The notes below the pieces were generated by a model. That model searched no databases, had not been told where the DNA came from, and saw only the letters and a program-made list of their open reading frames with translations. Shown here one piece after another: positions 41,271 through 50,219 of a stretch of 64,000 nucleotides of DNA. The stretch's first letter is position 1; every line of letters starts with the position of its first letter. The stretch is from Providencia hangzhouensis (GTDB taxonomy: Bacteria; Pseudomonadota; Gammaproteobacteria; Enterobacterales; Enterobacteriaceae). The stretch lies in the NCBI RefSeq assembly GCF_029193595.2, contig NZ_CP135052.1, positions 2,294,001 through 2,358,000 of the forward strand. The letters run 5' to 3'. A program made the position numbers and the translations under genes.

Positions 41271-42356
41271 TTACTTATGTCCATGACCGTACGCACGAGG
41301 CTGCGTATAGTAATCAATTAATGGAACAGTAATATTGGCGAGTAACACGGCAAAAGCAACAGCGTCAGGGTAACCACCGTATACACGGATCACCCAAACA
41401 AGAAAACCGATAATCACACCAAAAATAATCCGTCCCTTAGGCGTTGTCGATGCGGTGACAGGGTCAGTGGCAATAAAAAATGCCCCTAGCATAGTGGCAC
41501 CAGACAATAAATGAACCCATGGTGACGCATGTTGGCTATCATCAATTAAATAACTAACAATAGATAAAACTGCCAATGTACCTAAGAACGAAACCGGAAT
41601 ATGCCAGCTAATAATACGGCGCTGTAATAAGAACAAACCACCCACTAAATAGCCAATATTCACCCATTGCCAACCAATTCCCGCTAAGGAACCTTGTAAA
41701 ATAGGTTGTTGTAATACTTCAGAAATAGAATGAGTCAGTAGGCCCGTTTTAAAGCTATCAAGCGGGGTCGCTTGGCTCATGCCATCAATGCCTGTACGTA
41801 GTTGCTCGAGGGTAATACCTGTTGGAGTATGGCCACTGAGAATAATGGATAGGCTATCAAGTGCAGAAATCGACATATTTTGTAATTCATGCGGAGGTAG
41901 CCAGTTTGTCATGTGAACAGGGAATGATATTAGCAAAACGACATAACCCACCATCGCAGGGTTAAAAGGGTTTTGCCCCAATCCACCATAACATTGCTTA
42001 GCAATCGTAATAGCAAAAAATGTCCCTAATACGATCATCCACCAAGGTGAGAGCGGAGGTAGGCTGATAGCTAATAATAATGCGGTCACAATGGCGGAAT
42101 TATCTTTTAGTACAGGAACCACAGGTTGTTGGCGTAAACGAATAGAAACTGCTTCTGTGATAACCGCTGTTAGCACCGCTAAAATAATTTGGTATAAGGT
42201 GCCAACGCCAAAGAAATAAACTTGAGCAGCAATACCCGGTATTGCTGCTAAAAGTACCCAAAGCATCACTAAACTGGTGCTTTGATTGTTATGAGTAAAT
42301 GGTGCGCTAGCAATTTTTAAACGGCGATTTTTCGCATCAATTGGCCTAAATTTCAT
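41271..42356 (-). CDS. rsxD: Rsx electron transport complex subunit D
   Basis: RsxD (361 aa) is a polytopic NqrB/RnfD-type subunit with covalent FMN and riboflavin in the family. [33 protein letters not shown] and [16 protein letters not shown] are conserved, the last containing the expected flavin Thr. The N-terminus ([20 protein letters not shown]) is about 12 residues longer than in E. coli; an internal start cannot be excluded. An imperfect matS-like sequence (11/13) is not considered real. Confidence 0.95.
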   Translation of the reverse strand: MKFRPIDAKNRRLKIASAPFTHNNQSTSLVMLWVLLAAIPGIAAQVYFFGVGTLYQIILAVLTAVITEAVSIRLRQQPVVPVLKDNSAIVTALLLAISLPPLSPWWMIVLGTFFAITIAKQCYGGLGQNPFNPAMVGYVVLLISFPVHMTNWLPPHELQNMSISALDSLSIILSGHTPTGITLEQLRTGIDGMSQATPLDSFKTGLLTHSISEVLQQPILQGSLAGIGWQWVNIGYLVGGLFLLQRRIISWHIPVSFLGTLAVLSIVSYLIDDSQHASPWVHLLSGATMLGAFFIATDPVTASTTPKGRIIFGVIIGFLVWVIRVYGGYPDAVAFAVLLANITVPLIDYYTQPRAYGHGHK

Positions 42357-42367
42357 CTCGTTGTCAC

Positions 42368-44827
42368 TTACTCTGTAGTCGTTTGTTCATGTTGTTTTTG
42401 TGCTTGCTTTGCTTTTACTCGCGCGATCGCTGCGGCAACGGCAACTTTTCGAGGGTCGGTTTCCTCTTCAATGGGTTGTTCAGCGGCGGGTGTAAGCTCT
42501 TCTTGTGCGAGTTGTTCTGCTTGAGCTGCTTTTTTGGCTTTCGCTCGTGCAATGGCGGCCGCGACAGCCGCTTTACGTGGGTCAACCTCAGCGTCAGTGA
42601 CCGTTACAGCAACTGGCTCAGTTGCAGATTGCGCTTGTGCGGCTTTTTTGACCTTCGCTCGTGCAATGGCGGCAGCGACAGCTGCTTTGCGTGGGTCAAC
42701 CTCTGCATCAGTGACGGTGTCAGCGACTGGCTCAGTTGCAGGTTGCTCTTGAGCCGCTTTTTTGGCTTTCGCTCGTGCAATGGCAGCTGCGACAGCCGCT
42801 TTGCGCGGGTCAACCTCAGCATCAGTGACTGTGTTAGCGACTGGCTCAGTTGCAGGTTGCTCTTGAGCCGCTTTTTTGGCTTTCGCTCGTGCAATGGCAG
42901 CTGCGACAGCCGCTTTGCGCGGGTCAACCTCAGCATCAGTGACTGTGTTAGCGACTGGCTCAGTTGCAGGTTGCGCTTGTGCGGCTTTTTTGGCCTTCGC
43001 TCGTGCAATGGCGGCCGCGACAGCCGCTTTGCGTGGGTCAACCTCAGCGTCAGTGACGGTGTCAGCGACTGGCTCAGTTGCAGGTTGTTCTTGTGCGGCT
43101 TTTTTGGCTTTCGCTCGTGCAATGGCGGCTGCCACAGCGGTTTTGCGAGGATCATCCGTGGCCTCTATATCAGTAGGTTCTACTGGTGTATTGGCCAGTT
43201 TTTCCGCCTGTTTAGCACGTACTTGTGCTTTACGGGCTTCGCGAGCAGCAATCACAGCACTATTGTCTGGTAATTCACCGGAAACAATCTTAATCGGTTC
43301 GGTTGTCGCACTTTGTTTGGCTTTAACCCGGGCTAAAGCTGCATTAACGGCATCTTTATCCGCGCTATCAACTTGTACCGCGGCTTTTTTATGGCGTTCT
43401 TCTCGTGCTTGTTTATCACGTTCCATACGCAACTGTTTTGCTTCAAAACGCAATTTAGCTTCAGCAGCTCGGCGCTCTTCTTGAGCAATTTCACGAATTT
43501 CCGCTTTTTCTTGGCGATAATATTGCACTAACGGAATATTACTTGGGCATACATAAGCACATGCACCGCACTCTATGCAGTCAAATAAATTATGTTTTTG
43601 CGCTTTTTCGTGTTCATCCCCTTTACTGAACCAATAAAGTTGCTGAGGAAGTAACGCGGCTGGGCAGGCATCGACACATAACCCACAACGAATGCACGCT
43701 TCCTCTAGTGCTTTAGGTCCCATTTCTTCCATTGTGGGGACCAGTAAACAGTTACAAATTTTTACGACAGGGACATTCAGGTCGGGTAGGGTAAAGCCCA
43801 TTAAAGGCCCCCCCATAATCACCATTTGTTCTGGCTCTGGGTTAAAACCGGATTGCTGTAATAGATGTTTAACTGGAGTCCCTAAACGAGTCCAAAAATT
43901 ACCCGGTTTACTGATGGCTTCACCAGTAACGGTTACCACACGCTCAATCAATGGCTGGCCATCAACAACCGCGCGTTTAATGGCGACGACAGTACCCACG
44001 TTTTGCATTAACACACCAATTTGTGACGAACGCGCACCGGATGGCACTTCTTTTCCCGTCAAAATTTTAGTCAGCTGTTTGGCACCACCTGATGGGTATT
44101 TTGTTGGTATAACTCGGATGAATATTTGTTTGTCTTGCGAGGTGACAGCATGTTTTAGGGCACGGATAGCCTCGGGTTTATTGTCTTCAATACCAATTAA
44201 TACTTGGTCTGGGGTTAATAAATGCTGTAAAACACGACAGCCTTCAATAACTTCCTGTGCATGTTCTTGCATTAACCTATCATCAGCTGTGATATAAGGC
44301 TCACATTCAGCTGCATTAATGATTAATGTTTTAATCGCATCTTGACCACCGGCCAATTTTGATGCGGTTGGGAAACCTGCACCACCGAGGCCGGCTATCC
44401 CAGCTTGTTCAATTTTTTGCAGTAATTCAGCACGGGTTAGTTGAATGTAATTAGGCTCTGGGGACAAAGTACACCATATATCATGGCCATCGGCTGCAAT
44501 ACGCACACACAATTCTTTTAAGCCTGAAGGGTGTGCCGTTACCATAGGTTCAATTGCAGTGATCACCCCTGAAGTTGATGCATGAACAGGTACAGTACGC
44601 CCAAGCCCTTTAGTCAATGGCTGGCCTTTTAATACGGAGTCGCCAACCTGAACAATTAGCTCTCCTTCCGGGCCCAAATGCTGTTGTAATGGGATAATCA
44701 GCTCATTGGGCACTGATGCAATACGCATCGGTGTTTGGCTAGATTGTAGCTTCATTTCAGGCGGATGGATCCCACCTTTAAAATCCCAAATATTATCTTT
44801 TTTCAACCAATTAAAGAGCTTAAGCAT
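42368..44827 (-). CDS. rsxC: Rsx electron transport complex subunit C with repeated C-terminal tail
   Basis: RsxC (819 aa) is the peripheral NADH/FMN- and iron-sulfur-binding subunit. The N-terminal NqrF/RnfC domain has [25 protein letters not shown] and [17 protein letters not shown]. Two 4Fe-4S motifs follow: [12 protein letters not shown] and [12 protein letters not shown] around residues 375-430. After residue 480 the chain is Ala/Lys-rich helix with [21 protein letters not shown] repeated seven times, five in full 38-residue units. The start at 44827 ([16 protein letters not shown]) overlaps rsxB by eight bases and matches the family. Confidence 0.95.
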   Translation of the reverse strand: MLKLFNWLKKDNIWDFKGGIHPPEMKLQSSQTPMRIASVPNELIIPLQQHLGPEGELIVQVGDSVLKGQPLTKGLGRTVPVHASTSGVITAIEPMVTAHPSGLKELCVRIAADGHDIWCTLSPEPNYIQLTRAELLQKIEQAGIAGLGGAGFPTASKLAGGQDAIKTLIINAAECEPYITADDRLMQEHAQEVIEGCRVLQHLLTPDQVLIGIEDNKPEAIRALKHAVTSQDKQIFIRVIPTKYPSGGAKQLTKILTGKEVPSGARSSQIGVLMQNVGTVVAIKRAVVDGQPLIERVVTVTGEAISKPGNFWTRLGTPVKHLLQQSGFNPEPEQMVIMGGPLMGFTLPDLNVPVVKICNCLLVPTMEEMGPKALEEACIRCGLCVDACPAALLPQQLYWFSKGDEHEKAQKHNLFDCIECGACAYVCPSNIPLVQYYRQEKAEIREIAQEERRAAEAKLRFEAKQLRMERDKQAREERHKKAAVQVDSADKDAVNAALARVKAKQSATTEPIKIVSGELPDNSAVIAAREARKAQVRAKQAEKLANTPVEPTDIEATDDPRKTAVAAAIARAKAKKAAQEQPATEPVADTVTDAEVDPRKAAVAAAIARAKAKKAAQAQPATEPVANTVTDAEVDPRKAAVAAAIARAKAKKAAQEQPATEPVANTVTDAEVDPRKAAVAAAIARAKAKKAAQEQPATEPVADTVTDAEVDPRKAAVAAAIARAKVKKAAQAQSATEPVAVTVTDAEVDPRKAAVAAAIARAKAKKAAQAEQLAQEELTPAAEQPIEEETDPRKVAVAAAIARVKAKQAQKQHEQTTTE
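42440..43150. repeat. 114-bp tandem repeats within rsxC
   Basis: The motif gctttcgctcgtgcaatggc recurs at about 42538, 42652, 42766, 42880, 42994 and 43108, a strict 114-base period (38 codons). Units at 42766 and 42880 are nearly identical, which points to recent unequal exchange. Long open frames on the other strand and frame here are by-products of the repeat. Confidence 0.92.
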
Positions 44828-45434
44828 GAGTTTCACCTCTTGCTTTAGTGACAAGCTGTTCATTGGGTTCAACACTAATATTTTTTACTGGGATAGTGTT
44901 TAAATCCCATTTCCAATTGGCTGTAGTCGTTTTCACAGGAACAAGCTCAATACAATCTGTAGGACAAGGGGCGACGCATAAGTCGCAGCCTGTGCACAAG
45001 TCTTCAATCACAGTATGCATGGCGCGGGTTGCACCAACAATGGCATCAACAGGGCAAGCTTGAATGCATTTAGTACAACCAATGCAGTTTTCTTCGTCGA
45101 TAATAGCCACTTTACGAACGGGGTTTTGAGCGGCTTCATCGCCATCAATCGGCTGAGGGTCGACATTAAGCAACTCAGCGATTTTTAGCATGACTTGCTC
45201 GCCACCAGGGGCGCATTTGTTGATCATTTCCCCATTATTTGCAACCGCTTCGGCGTAAGGGCGACAGCCAGGATAACTGCATTGACCGCACTGGCTTTGA
45301 GGCAATATTGCTTCAACTTGTTCGACAATAGGGTCTGCTTCAACTTTAAAGCGTAATGAGGCGTAACCTAACATCAGCCCAAATATCAGGCCAAAAACGG
45401 CTAATATACCGATAGCAATCCATACAGACATCAT
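44820..45434 (-). CDS. rsxB: Rsx electron transport complex subunit B
   Basis: RsxB (204 aa) is an iron-sulfur protein with an N-terminal membrane helix. It has a Fe-S motif [13 protein letters not shown] near residue 50 and two ferredoxin-type clusters, [16 protein letters not shown] and [16 protein letters not shown]. Its start overlaps the rsxA stop (TAATG) and its end overlaps rsxC. Confidence 0.96.
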   Translation of the reverse strand: MMSVWIAIGILAVFGLIFGLMLGYASLRFKVEADPIVEQVEAILPQSQCGQCSYPGCRPYAEAVANNGEMINKCAPGGEQVMLKIAELLNVDPQPIDGDEAAQNPVRKVAIIDEENCIGCTKCIQACPVDAIVGATRAMHTVIEDLCTGCDLCVAPCPTDCIELVPVKTTTANWKWDLNTIPVKNISVEPNEQLVTKARGETHA

Positions 45435-46015
45435 TAGAATTTCACCAAACCACTAAAGCCCATAAACGCGAGAGACATCAAACCAGCTGTAATTAGCCCA
45501 ATTGATGATCCTTTAAATGGAGCTGGAACATTGGCAACAGCTAAACGTTCGCGAATAGCGGCAAATAAAACCATTACTAATGAGAAACCCACAGCAGCGC
45601 CAAAACCGTACACGGCAGACTGCATAAAAGTATGAGACATATTAATATTTAATAAGGCAACACCAAGAACCGCACAGTTGGTGGTAATTAAAGGCAGAAA
45701 AATACCGAGTAAACGGTAAAGCGTTGGGCTCGTTTTCCTGACCACCATTTCAGTAAACTGTACAACAACAGCAATCGCTAAAATAAAGCTTAGCGTCCGC
45801 AGATAGACAAGGTCGAGAGGAATAAGGACAAGTGTGTCAATCAACCAAGAACTGATTGACGCTAATGTCATAACAAACGTCGTTGCTAAGCCCATTCCAA
45901 TGGCCGGTTCGAGTTTTTTTGAGACGCCCATAAAAGGGCATAAGCCAAGGAATTTAACGAGAACGAAGTTGTTAACCAGCACTGTTCCAACAAAGAGTAA
46001 TAGATAATCAGTCAT
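45434..46015 (-). CDS. rsxA: Rsx electron transport complex subunit A
   Basis: RsxA (193 aa) is a six-helix inner-membrane subunit, paralogous to Rsx[21 protein letters not shown] and [17 protein letters not shown] hold the paired cysteines for the intramembrane cluster. It is the first gene of the rsxABCDGE-nth operon; the ydgK terminator lies just upstream. Confidence 0.96.
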   Translation of the reverse strand: MTDYLLLFVGTVLVNNFVLVKFLGLCPFMGVSKKLEPAIGMGLATTFVMTLASISSWLIDTLVLIPLDLVYLRTLSFILAIAVVVQFTEMVVRKTSPTLYRLLGIFLPLITTNCAVLGVALLNINMSHTFMQSAVYGFGAAVGFSLVMVLFAAIRERLAVANVPAPFKGSSIGLITAGLMSLAFMGFSGLVKF

Positions 46016-46044
46016 GCTATTGCCTGAAATGAAAAAAGAACAAA

Positions 46045-46062
46045 AACTGGCCGAAGCCAGTT
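46045..46062 (-). terminator. ydgK terminator
   Basis: On the minus strand AACTGGC-TTCG-GCCAGTT followed by TTTG: a compact hairpin with a stable UUCG tetraloop, between ydgK and rsxA. It suggests that rsx has its own promoter in the short gap or relies on read-through. Confidence 0.78.
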
Positions 46063-46099
46063 AAACTATCATTATGATATCAAGCAATTTATGTGATGC

Positions 46100-46540
46100 T
46101 TATCGATCTTGTGTGAAAGTCATTTTCACACGTTGAGAGCGTTTTAGATAAGGGACAAAGAAACCCGCGCCAATTAAAGGCCATGCTAAGACCTGCAAAG
46201 CGGTTTCATCGTCAATAGGTGAAAATGCGAAGGTTTTTATACCTAATAATAACAAAATGAGTAGCCAAATAATAAAACGGCGGGGGAAATGCTTTGAGCG
46301 GGAAAACATCAGTTGCAGTACATGAATACTGAAAATAGTCATCCCAACAGCGATGGCAAATGACAGATACCAAGCGGCAGGAATAAAACTTGTCCAATGA
46401 TCAACAGTCGTGACAATCTCATAAAATTTAATGCAATACATAACAGTCATACTGCAAACAGCTAAAAAGGTTAATAACAAATAGATCGCTGGAACTAATA
46501 GCCAGCCAGTGATGCGGTTAGCGTCATAAACTGAAGTCAT
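46100..46540 (-). CDS. ydgK: YdgK, DUF2569 inner-membrane protein
   Basis: A 146-aa protein with four predicted membrane helices. The N-terminal ITGWLLVPAIYLLLTF and C-terminal IKTFAFSPIDDE and PYLKRSQRVKMTF segments match E. coli YdgK. Its function is unknown; it is always found beside rsxA in relatives, which suggests, without proof, a link with the membrane complex. Confidence 0.9.
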   Translation of the reverse strand: MTSVYDANRITGWLLVPAIYLLLTFLAVCSMTVMYCIKFYEIVTTVDHWTSFIPAAWYLSFAIAVGMTIFSIHVLQLMFSRSKHFPRRFIIWLLILLLLGIKTFAFSPIDDETALQVLAWPLIGAGFFVPYLKRSQRVKMTFTQDR

Positions 46541-46668
46541 AATTAATCAAACCCATTTTGGCAAATTCGCTGGACAATCTACAATCCTATCATAGATTTA
46601 TTTGCCATTTCATTCCTTCTGATGGTACTTTTTATCTCTACCTGAGTTTATCGTTGTATGAGGTCTAA

Positions 46669-47712
46669 ATGTCTAAACCAATTAAAGTCGCGATCATCGG
46701 ATATGGCTATGCCAGTAAAACATTTCATGCTCCCTTCCTTGGTATTTTAGAAGGGTATGATTTAACAACGATTTCTAGCAGTGACCCGAGTAAGGTTAAG
46801 GCAGATTGGCCAAATATTCATGTTGCCGCCTCTCCGGAAGCTGTTTTTGCTGATAAAGATATCGAACTAGTCGTTATTCCTACGCCTAATGATACTCACT
46901 TTCCTCTTGCTCAAGCGGCATTAGCAGCAGGGAAGCACGTCGTTGTCGATAAACCATTTACATTAGATGTCTCACAAGCAGAACAATTAAAACAACAAGC
47001 GGAGCAAGCAGGAAAATTACTGTCGGTTTATCATAACCGCCGATGGGATTCAGGTTTTTTAACAGTTAAAAAAATATTAGAAGAAGGTAAGCTAGGCGAT
47101 ATTAAATATTATGAATCACATTTTGACCGTTATCGTCCGCTAGTTAGGCAACGTTGGCGTGAAGCTGATATTCCTGGAGCAGGTATTTGGTACGACTTAG
47201 GGCCGCACTTGTTGGATCAAGTCCTGCAGTATTTTGGTAGGCCTTTAGGGATCAGCGTTGATCTTGCTATGATCCGCCCTAATGCACAGGCAGTGGATTA
47301 CTTTCATGCCGTTTTGCAATATGCAGATAAGAAGGTTGTATTACATGCAACAACATTAGCTGCTGCACCAACACCGATATATGTTATTCATGGAATGAAT
47401 GGTAGTTATGTTAAATATGGTTTAGATCCCCAAGAAGACTGTTTAAAAGCTGGCCAACGACCAGAAGGGACTGATTGGGGAGTTGATACCAATATGGGGA
47501 GCGTGACGTTGTCACAAGGTGATGAGCTTATAACACAATCGTGGCCAAACCAACGCGGTAATTATGGTGGTTATTATCAAGGGATATATGATGCGATTCG
47601 CCATGGTAAACCAAACCCCGTCACACCGAGCGAAGCAATAGATATTATGAAGCTTATTGAAGCAGGTATACGTTCGGCAAAAGAAAAACGCACAATCGAA
47701 GCAATATTTTAA
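46669..47712 (+). CDS. ydgJ: YdgJ, Gfo/Idh/MocA-family oxidoreductase
   Basis: A 347-aa NAD(P)-dependent dehydrogenase. The Rossmann motif is AIIGYGYASKTFHAPFL near residue 8 and the catalytic Lys is in HVVVDKPFTLDVSQAEQL near residue 96. YHNRRWDSGFLTVKK and GIWYDLGPHLLDQVL are family signatures. The substrate, probably a sugar or inositol derivative, is unknown. A perfect matS site lies at 47503-47515. Confidence 0.94.
   Translation: MSKPIKVAIIGYGYASKTFHAPFLGILEGYDLTTISSSDPSKVKADWPNIHVAASPEAVFADKDIELVVIPTPNDTHFPLAQAALAAGKHVVVDKPFTLDVSQAEQLKQQAEQAGKLLSVYHNRRWDSGFLTVKKILEEGKLGDIKYYESHFDRYRPLVRQRWREADIPGAGIWYDLGPHLLDQVLQYFGRPLGISVDLAMIRPNAQAVDYFHAVLQYADKKVVLHATTLAAAPTPIYVIHGMNGSYVKYGLDPQEDCLKAGQRPEGTDWGVDTNMGSVTLSQGDELITQSWPNQRGNYGGYYQGIYDAIRHGKPNPVTPSEAIDIMKLIEAGIRSAKEKRTIEAIF
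47503..47515. other. matS site (MatP-binding), perfect match
   Basis: GTGACGTTGTCAC matches GTGACRNYGTCAC at all 13 positions, inside ydgJ near its end. Confidence 0.85.
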
Positions 47713-47734
47713 CGTCATTAACGCACACTATAAG

Positions 47735-47758
47735 GCCAGTTAACATAACTGGCTTTTA
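47735..47758 (+). terminator. ydgJ terminator
   Basis: GCCAGTT pairs with AACTGGC around a 5-base loop, followed by TTTTATT. It overlaps the region just ahead of the next start codon, so the downstream gene may depend on read-through or a promoter within. Confidence 0.65.
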
Positions 47759-47760
47759 TT

Positions 47761-48750
47761 ATGGATAATCGAATGAATTTGCTAGCTAAACTGAGAATCG
47801 ACCCATTTTTACTTATCATGATTGGCGTTGTCATTCTAGCCAGCCTTTTTCCTTGTGAAGGCGATATAAAAACGGGGTTTCAATATTTAACTACTGCTGC
47901 AATTGCATTATTGTTCTTTATGCATGGGGCTAAGTTATCTCGTGAATCAATAATGGCAGGGATAGGGCATTGGCGTCTCCACCTCTTGGTTTTTGCGAGT
48001 ACATTTATTGTATTTCCTATCGTAGGCTTAGGGCTTGCGGTGATTGTACCTAAATGGATGTCACCTACCGTATATATGGGCTTTTTATACCTATGTGCTT
48101 TACCTGCAACTGTACAATCAGCAATTGCTTTCACCTCGGTGGCCGGGGGAAATATTGCCGCGGCTATTTGTAGTGCATCAGCGTCAAGCATTCTTGGGGT
48201 TTTTCTTTCACCAATCTTAGTTGGTTTATTGATGGATGCTGATGGCAGCCAAGCCATGGATACGCTCAATGCAATAGGGTCTATTTTAATGCAATTGATG
48301 CTGCCATTTGTTGTGGGGCATTTATCTCGACCATTGATTGCCAATTGGATAAACCGGAATAGAAAATTAGTTAATATGACTGACCGGTCTTCAATATTAT
48401 TGGTTGTTTATGTGGCATTTAGTGAAGCGGTTGTCGAGGGGATTTGGCAGAAAATAGACGCATTTTCACTCTTTATGATTGTGGTTGTCACTTGCGTTAT
48501 TTTATTTATTATCATTGTATTCAATACATTGGCTGCACGGTTGCTAGGTTTTAGCAAAGAAGATGAGATTACTATCGTGTTTTGTGGCTCGAAAAAGAGC
48601 CTAGCTAACGGAGTCCCAATGGCGAACGTCTTGTTTCCTGCTGCGACAGTAGGGGTCATCTTATTGCCACTGATGATTTTCCATCAAATACAACTTATGG
48701 TCAGTGCTGTACTTGCACAGCGTTATGCTAAACGATTATCGACCAAATAA
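47761..48750 (+). CDS. yfeH: YfeH-type bile acid:sodium symporter family transporter
   Basis: A 329-aa polytopic membrane protein of the bile acid/Na+ symporter (BASS, DUF4137) fold, about nine or ten helices. It matches E. coli YfeH closely: LTTAAIALLFFMHGAKLSRE, YLCALPATVQSAIAFTS, GGNIAAAICSASASS and EITIVFCGSKKSLANGVPMA. The substrate is unknown. The start could be Met1 or Met5; neither has a strong ribosome site. Confidence 0.92.
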   Translation: MDNRMNLLAKLRIDPFLLIMIGVVILASLFPCEGDIKTGFQYLTTAAIALLFFMHGAKLSRESIMAGIGHWRLHLLVFASTFIVFPIVGLGLAVIVPKWMSPTVYMGFLYLCALPATVQSAIAFTSVAGGNIAAAICSASASSILGVFLSPILVGLLMDADGSQAMDTLNAIGSILMQLMLPFVVGHLSRPLIANWINRNRKLVNMTDRSSILLVVYVAFSEAVVEGIWQKIDAFSLFMIVVVTCVILFIIIVFNTLAARLLGFSKEDEITIVFCGSKKSLANGVPMANVLFPAATVGVILLPLMIFHQIQLMVSAVLAQRYAKRLSTK

Positions 48751-48760
48751 GCACAAATAT

Positions 48761-48790
48761 TGAGGGGATTAGTAACCCCTCATGTTTTTT
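48761..48790 (+). terminator. yfeH terminator
   Basis: TGAGGGG pairs with CCCCTCA around an 8-base loop, then TGTTTTTT. Confidence 0.87.
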
Positions 48791-48812
48791 GCTGTTTATT
48801 TATAAGGGTACT

Positions 48813-48835
48813 TATTTAGTTACAACATACAATAG
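48813..48835 (-). other. Ter replication-arrest site (Tus-binding)
   Basis: The minus strand reads TTGTATGTTGTAACTAAATA. The core GTATGTTGTAACTAAA is identical to the core of E. coli TerA, TerB and TerD, including the G at position 6 that matters for the locked complex. It lies in the gap between yfeH and add. The non-permissive face is on the right, so forks moving leftward should stop. Confidence 0.93.
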
Positions 48836-48962
48836 GGCTTTATAATTGATACATTAACAACAGTGTTTATACGTTAAGTATAAAAAAGCTAACTAGAGAG
48901 GGAGTGATTGGTAAATGATGACGGTCTATTGGTGTGTAAAGAGATGTGAAATGTTTGAGAGA

Positions 48963-48994
48963 GTTATCAGGGTTATAATAAATACCCTGATAAC
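48963..48994 (-). terminator. Hairpin downstream of add
   Basis: GTTATCAGGGT pairs with ACCCTGATAAC around a 10-base loop, eight bases past the add stop. The T run on the minus strand is poor; it may still end the transcript. Confidence 0.6.
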
Positions 48995-49001
48995 ATTTAA
49001 A

Positions 49002-50003
49002 TTAACGGGTAGCGGCTTTATGTAAGAGCGCTTTTTTCTCACTTTCAGATAAAAATGCCATACTTAGGCCATTACGTTGCGCTTGTTCTATTTCTGCTGA
49101 AGTTAAACCTGCTTGCGGGGCTGCAACTTCATACTCATAGCGTAACTCAATACCTTGAACTGCTGGGTCATCTGTATTAATTGAAGCCAATACACCTTGT
49201 TGCAAAAAGGTTTTTAATGGGTGTTGAGCAAGGGATGGCACAGTGCTTGTTTGAATATTTGATGTTAAACAGCTTTCCATACCAATTTGATGTTTTACTA
49301 AATATTCAATTAAAGCAGGGTCTTCTATTGCCTTTACACCATGGCCAATTCGTTGTGCACCTAATACATTGATAGCATGCCAAATACTGTTCGCTCCAGC
49401 CGCTTCACCTGCATGAACAGTGATATTTAACCCTGTATCTCTAGCTTTGATAAAGTGTGACTCAAATAACTCTCCAGGGAAACCTAGTTCATCTCCAGCT
49501 AAATCTAAAGCACATAAGTGATGACGATGAGCTAATAGTCCTTGTAATTCAGTTGTACAGGCTTGTTGGCCAAAAGTACGGCTCAAAATTCCAATTAAAT
49601 TAATTTTAATGTCGAATTGTTGGCACCCAGTACGCACGCCATCAATAATAGCTTCAACGACACCTTCTACAGGTAGCTGGTGTTTCATTGCCATATAGTA
49701 TGGAGAGAAGCGTAGCTCTGCGTAATCGATACCAGCATTAAAAGCATCTTCGACATTTTCAAATGCCACACGGCGGCATGCTTCTAAATCTGCTAAAACA
49801 GCGACTCCCCAATCGAGTTTTGCTAAGAAACCGACTAAATCAGCTTCTTGTCCTATAATTTGGACGTGAGGGCGCAAAGCTTCAAGTTCTGTCGCTGGTA
49901 ATTGAATGTGATGCTGTTCTGCTAAGGAAAGAATCGTTTCTGGGCGGATATTGCCATCAAGGTGGCGGTGTAAATCGGTTAAAGGTAAATGTGTTTTAAT
50001 CAC
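49002..50003 (-). CDS. add: Adenosine deaminase
   Basis: Add (333 aa) converts adenosine and deoxyadenosine to inosine forms in purine salvage. Zinc ligands and catalytic residues are visible: [13 protein letters not shown] at the start, the [16 protein letters not shown] block near residue 194, IGHGVKAI and [17 protein letters not shown] near residue 275. The start is GTG at 50003 after AAAGGA. A perfect CRP site about 110 bases upstream suggests control by carbon supply. Confidence 0.96.
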   Translation of the reverse strand: MIKTHLPLTDLHRHLDGNIRPETILSLAEQHHIQLPATELEALRPHVQIIGQEADLVGFLAKLDWGVAVLADLEACRRVAFENVEDAFNAGIDYAELRFSPYYMAMKHQLPVEGVVEAIIDGVRTGCQQFDIKINLIGILSRTFGQQACTTELQGLLAHRHHLCALDLAGDELGFPGELFESHFIKARDTGLNITVHAGEAAGANSIWHAINVLGAQRIGHGVKAIEDPALIEYLVKHQIGMESCLTSNIQTSTVPSLAQHPLKTFLQQGVLASINTDDPAVQGIELRYEYEVAAPQAGLTSAEIEQAQRNGLSMAFLSESEKKALLHKAATR

Positions 50004-50104
50004 GGAATGATCCTTTATCTATTTTCTATCCTCATTTTGGCTTTTATTTTTCCAAATGCAATTCCAAATCACGAAAAATGTGAAACGTGATCAATAATTA
50101 CATT

Positions 50105-50130
50105 TTAAGTGTGATGTATCTCACACTTAA
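50105..50130 (-). promoter_or_regulatory. CRP-binding site upstream of add
   Basis: A 10-bp perfect inverted repeat, TTAAGTGTGA-TGTATC-TCACACTTAA, contains TGTGA-N6-TCACA, the full CRP consensus. It lies 102-127 bases upstream of the add start, the only gene it can precede, since ydgA ends beyond it on the same strand. Confidence 0.85.
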
Positions 50131-50144
50131 ATGGGTGTCAAATA

Positions 50145-50192
50145 AAAAAGCCAGCTATATGGGTTCACTTCACTTCATATTAACTGGCTTTT
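50145..50192 (-). terminator. ydgA terminator
   Basis: AAAAAGCCAG pairs with CTGGCTTTT with inner partial pairing of the 29-base loop. The minus strand ends in a T run, TTTTTTATTTG. Confidence 0.72.
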
Positions 50193-50219
50193 GTGACTAC
50201 ATTGTATCGATTAGATTAA

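Noticed and set aside
41451..41463. matS-like GTGACAGGGTCAG in rsxD
   Set aside because: It matches only 11 of 13 positions and breaks the required pyrimidine and final C.
42383..43484. Long open frames on the plus strand and in another minus-strand frame across the rsxC tail
   Set aside because: They arise from the 114-base repeat, a multiple of three, which keeps every frame open. The rsxC frame has the homology and the operon context.
50067..50098. A second CRP-like site (TGTGAAACGTGATCAA) nearer add
   Set aside because: The right half-site does not fit TCACA; only the upstream palindrome meets the consensus.
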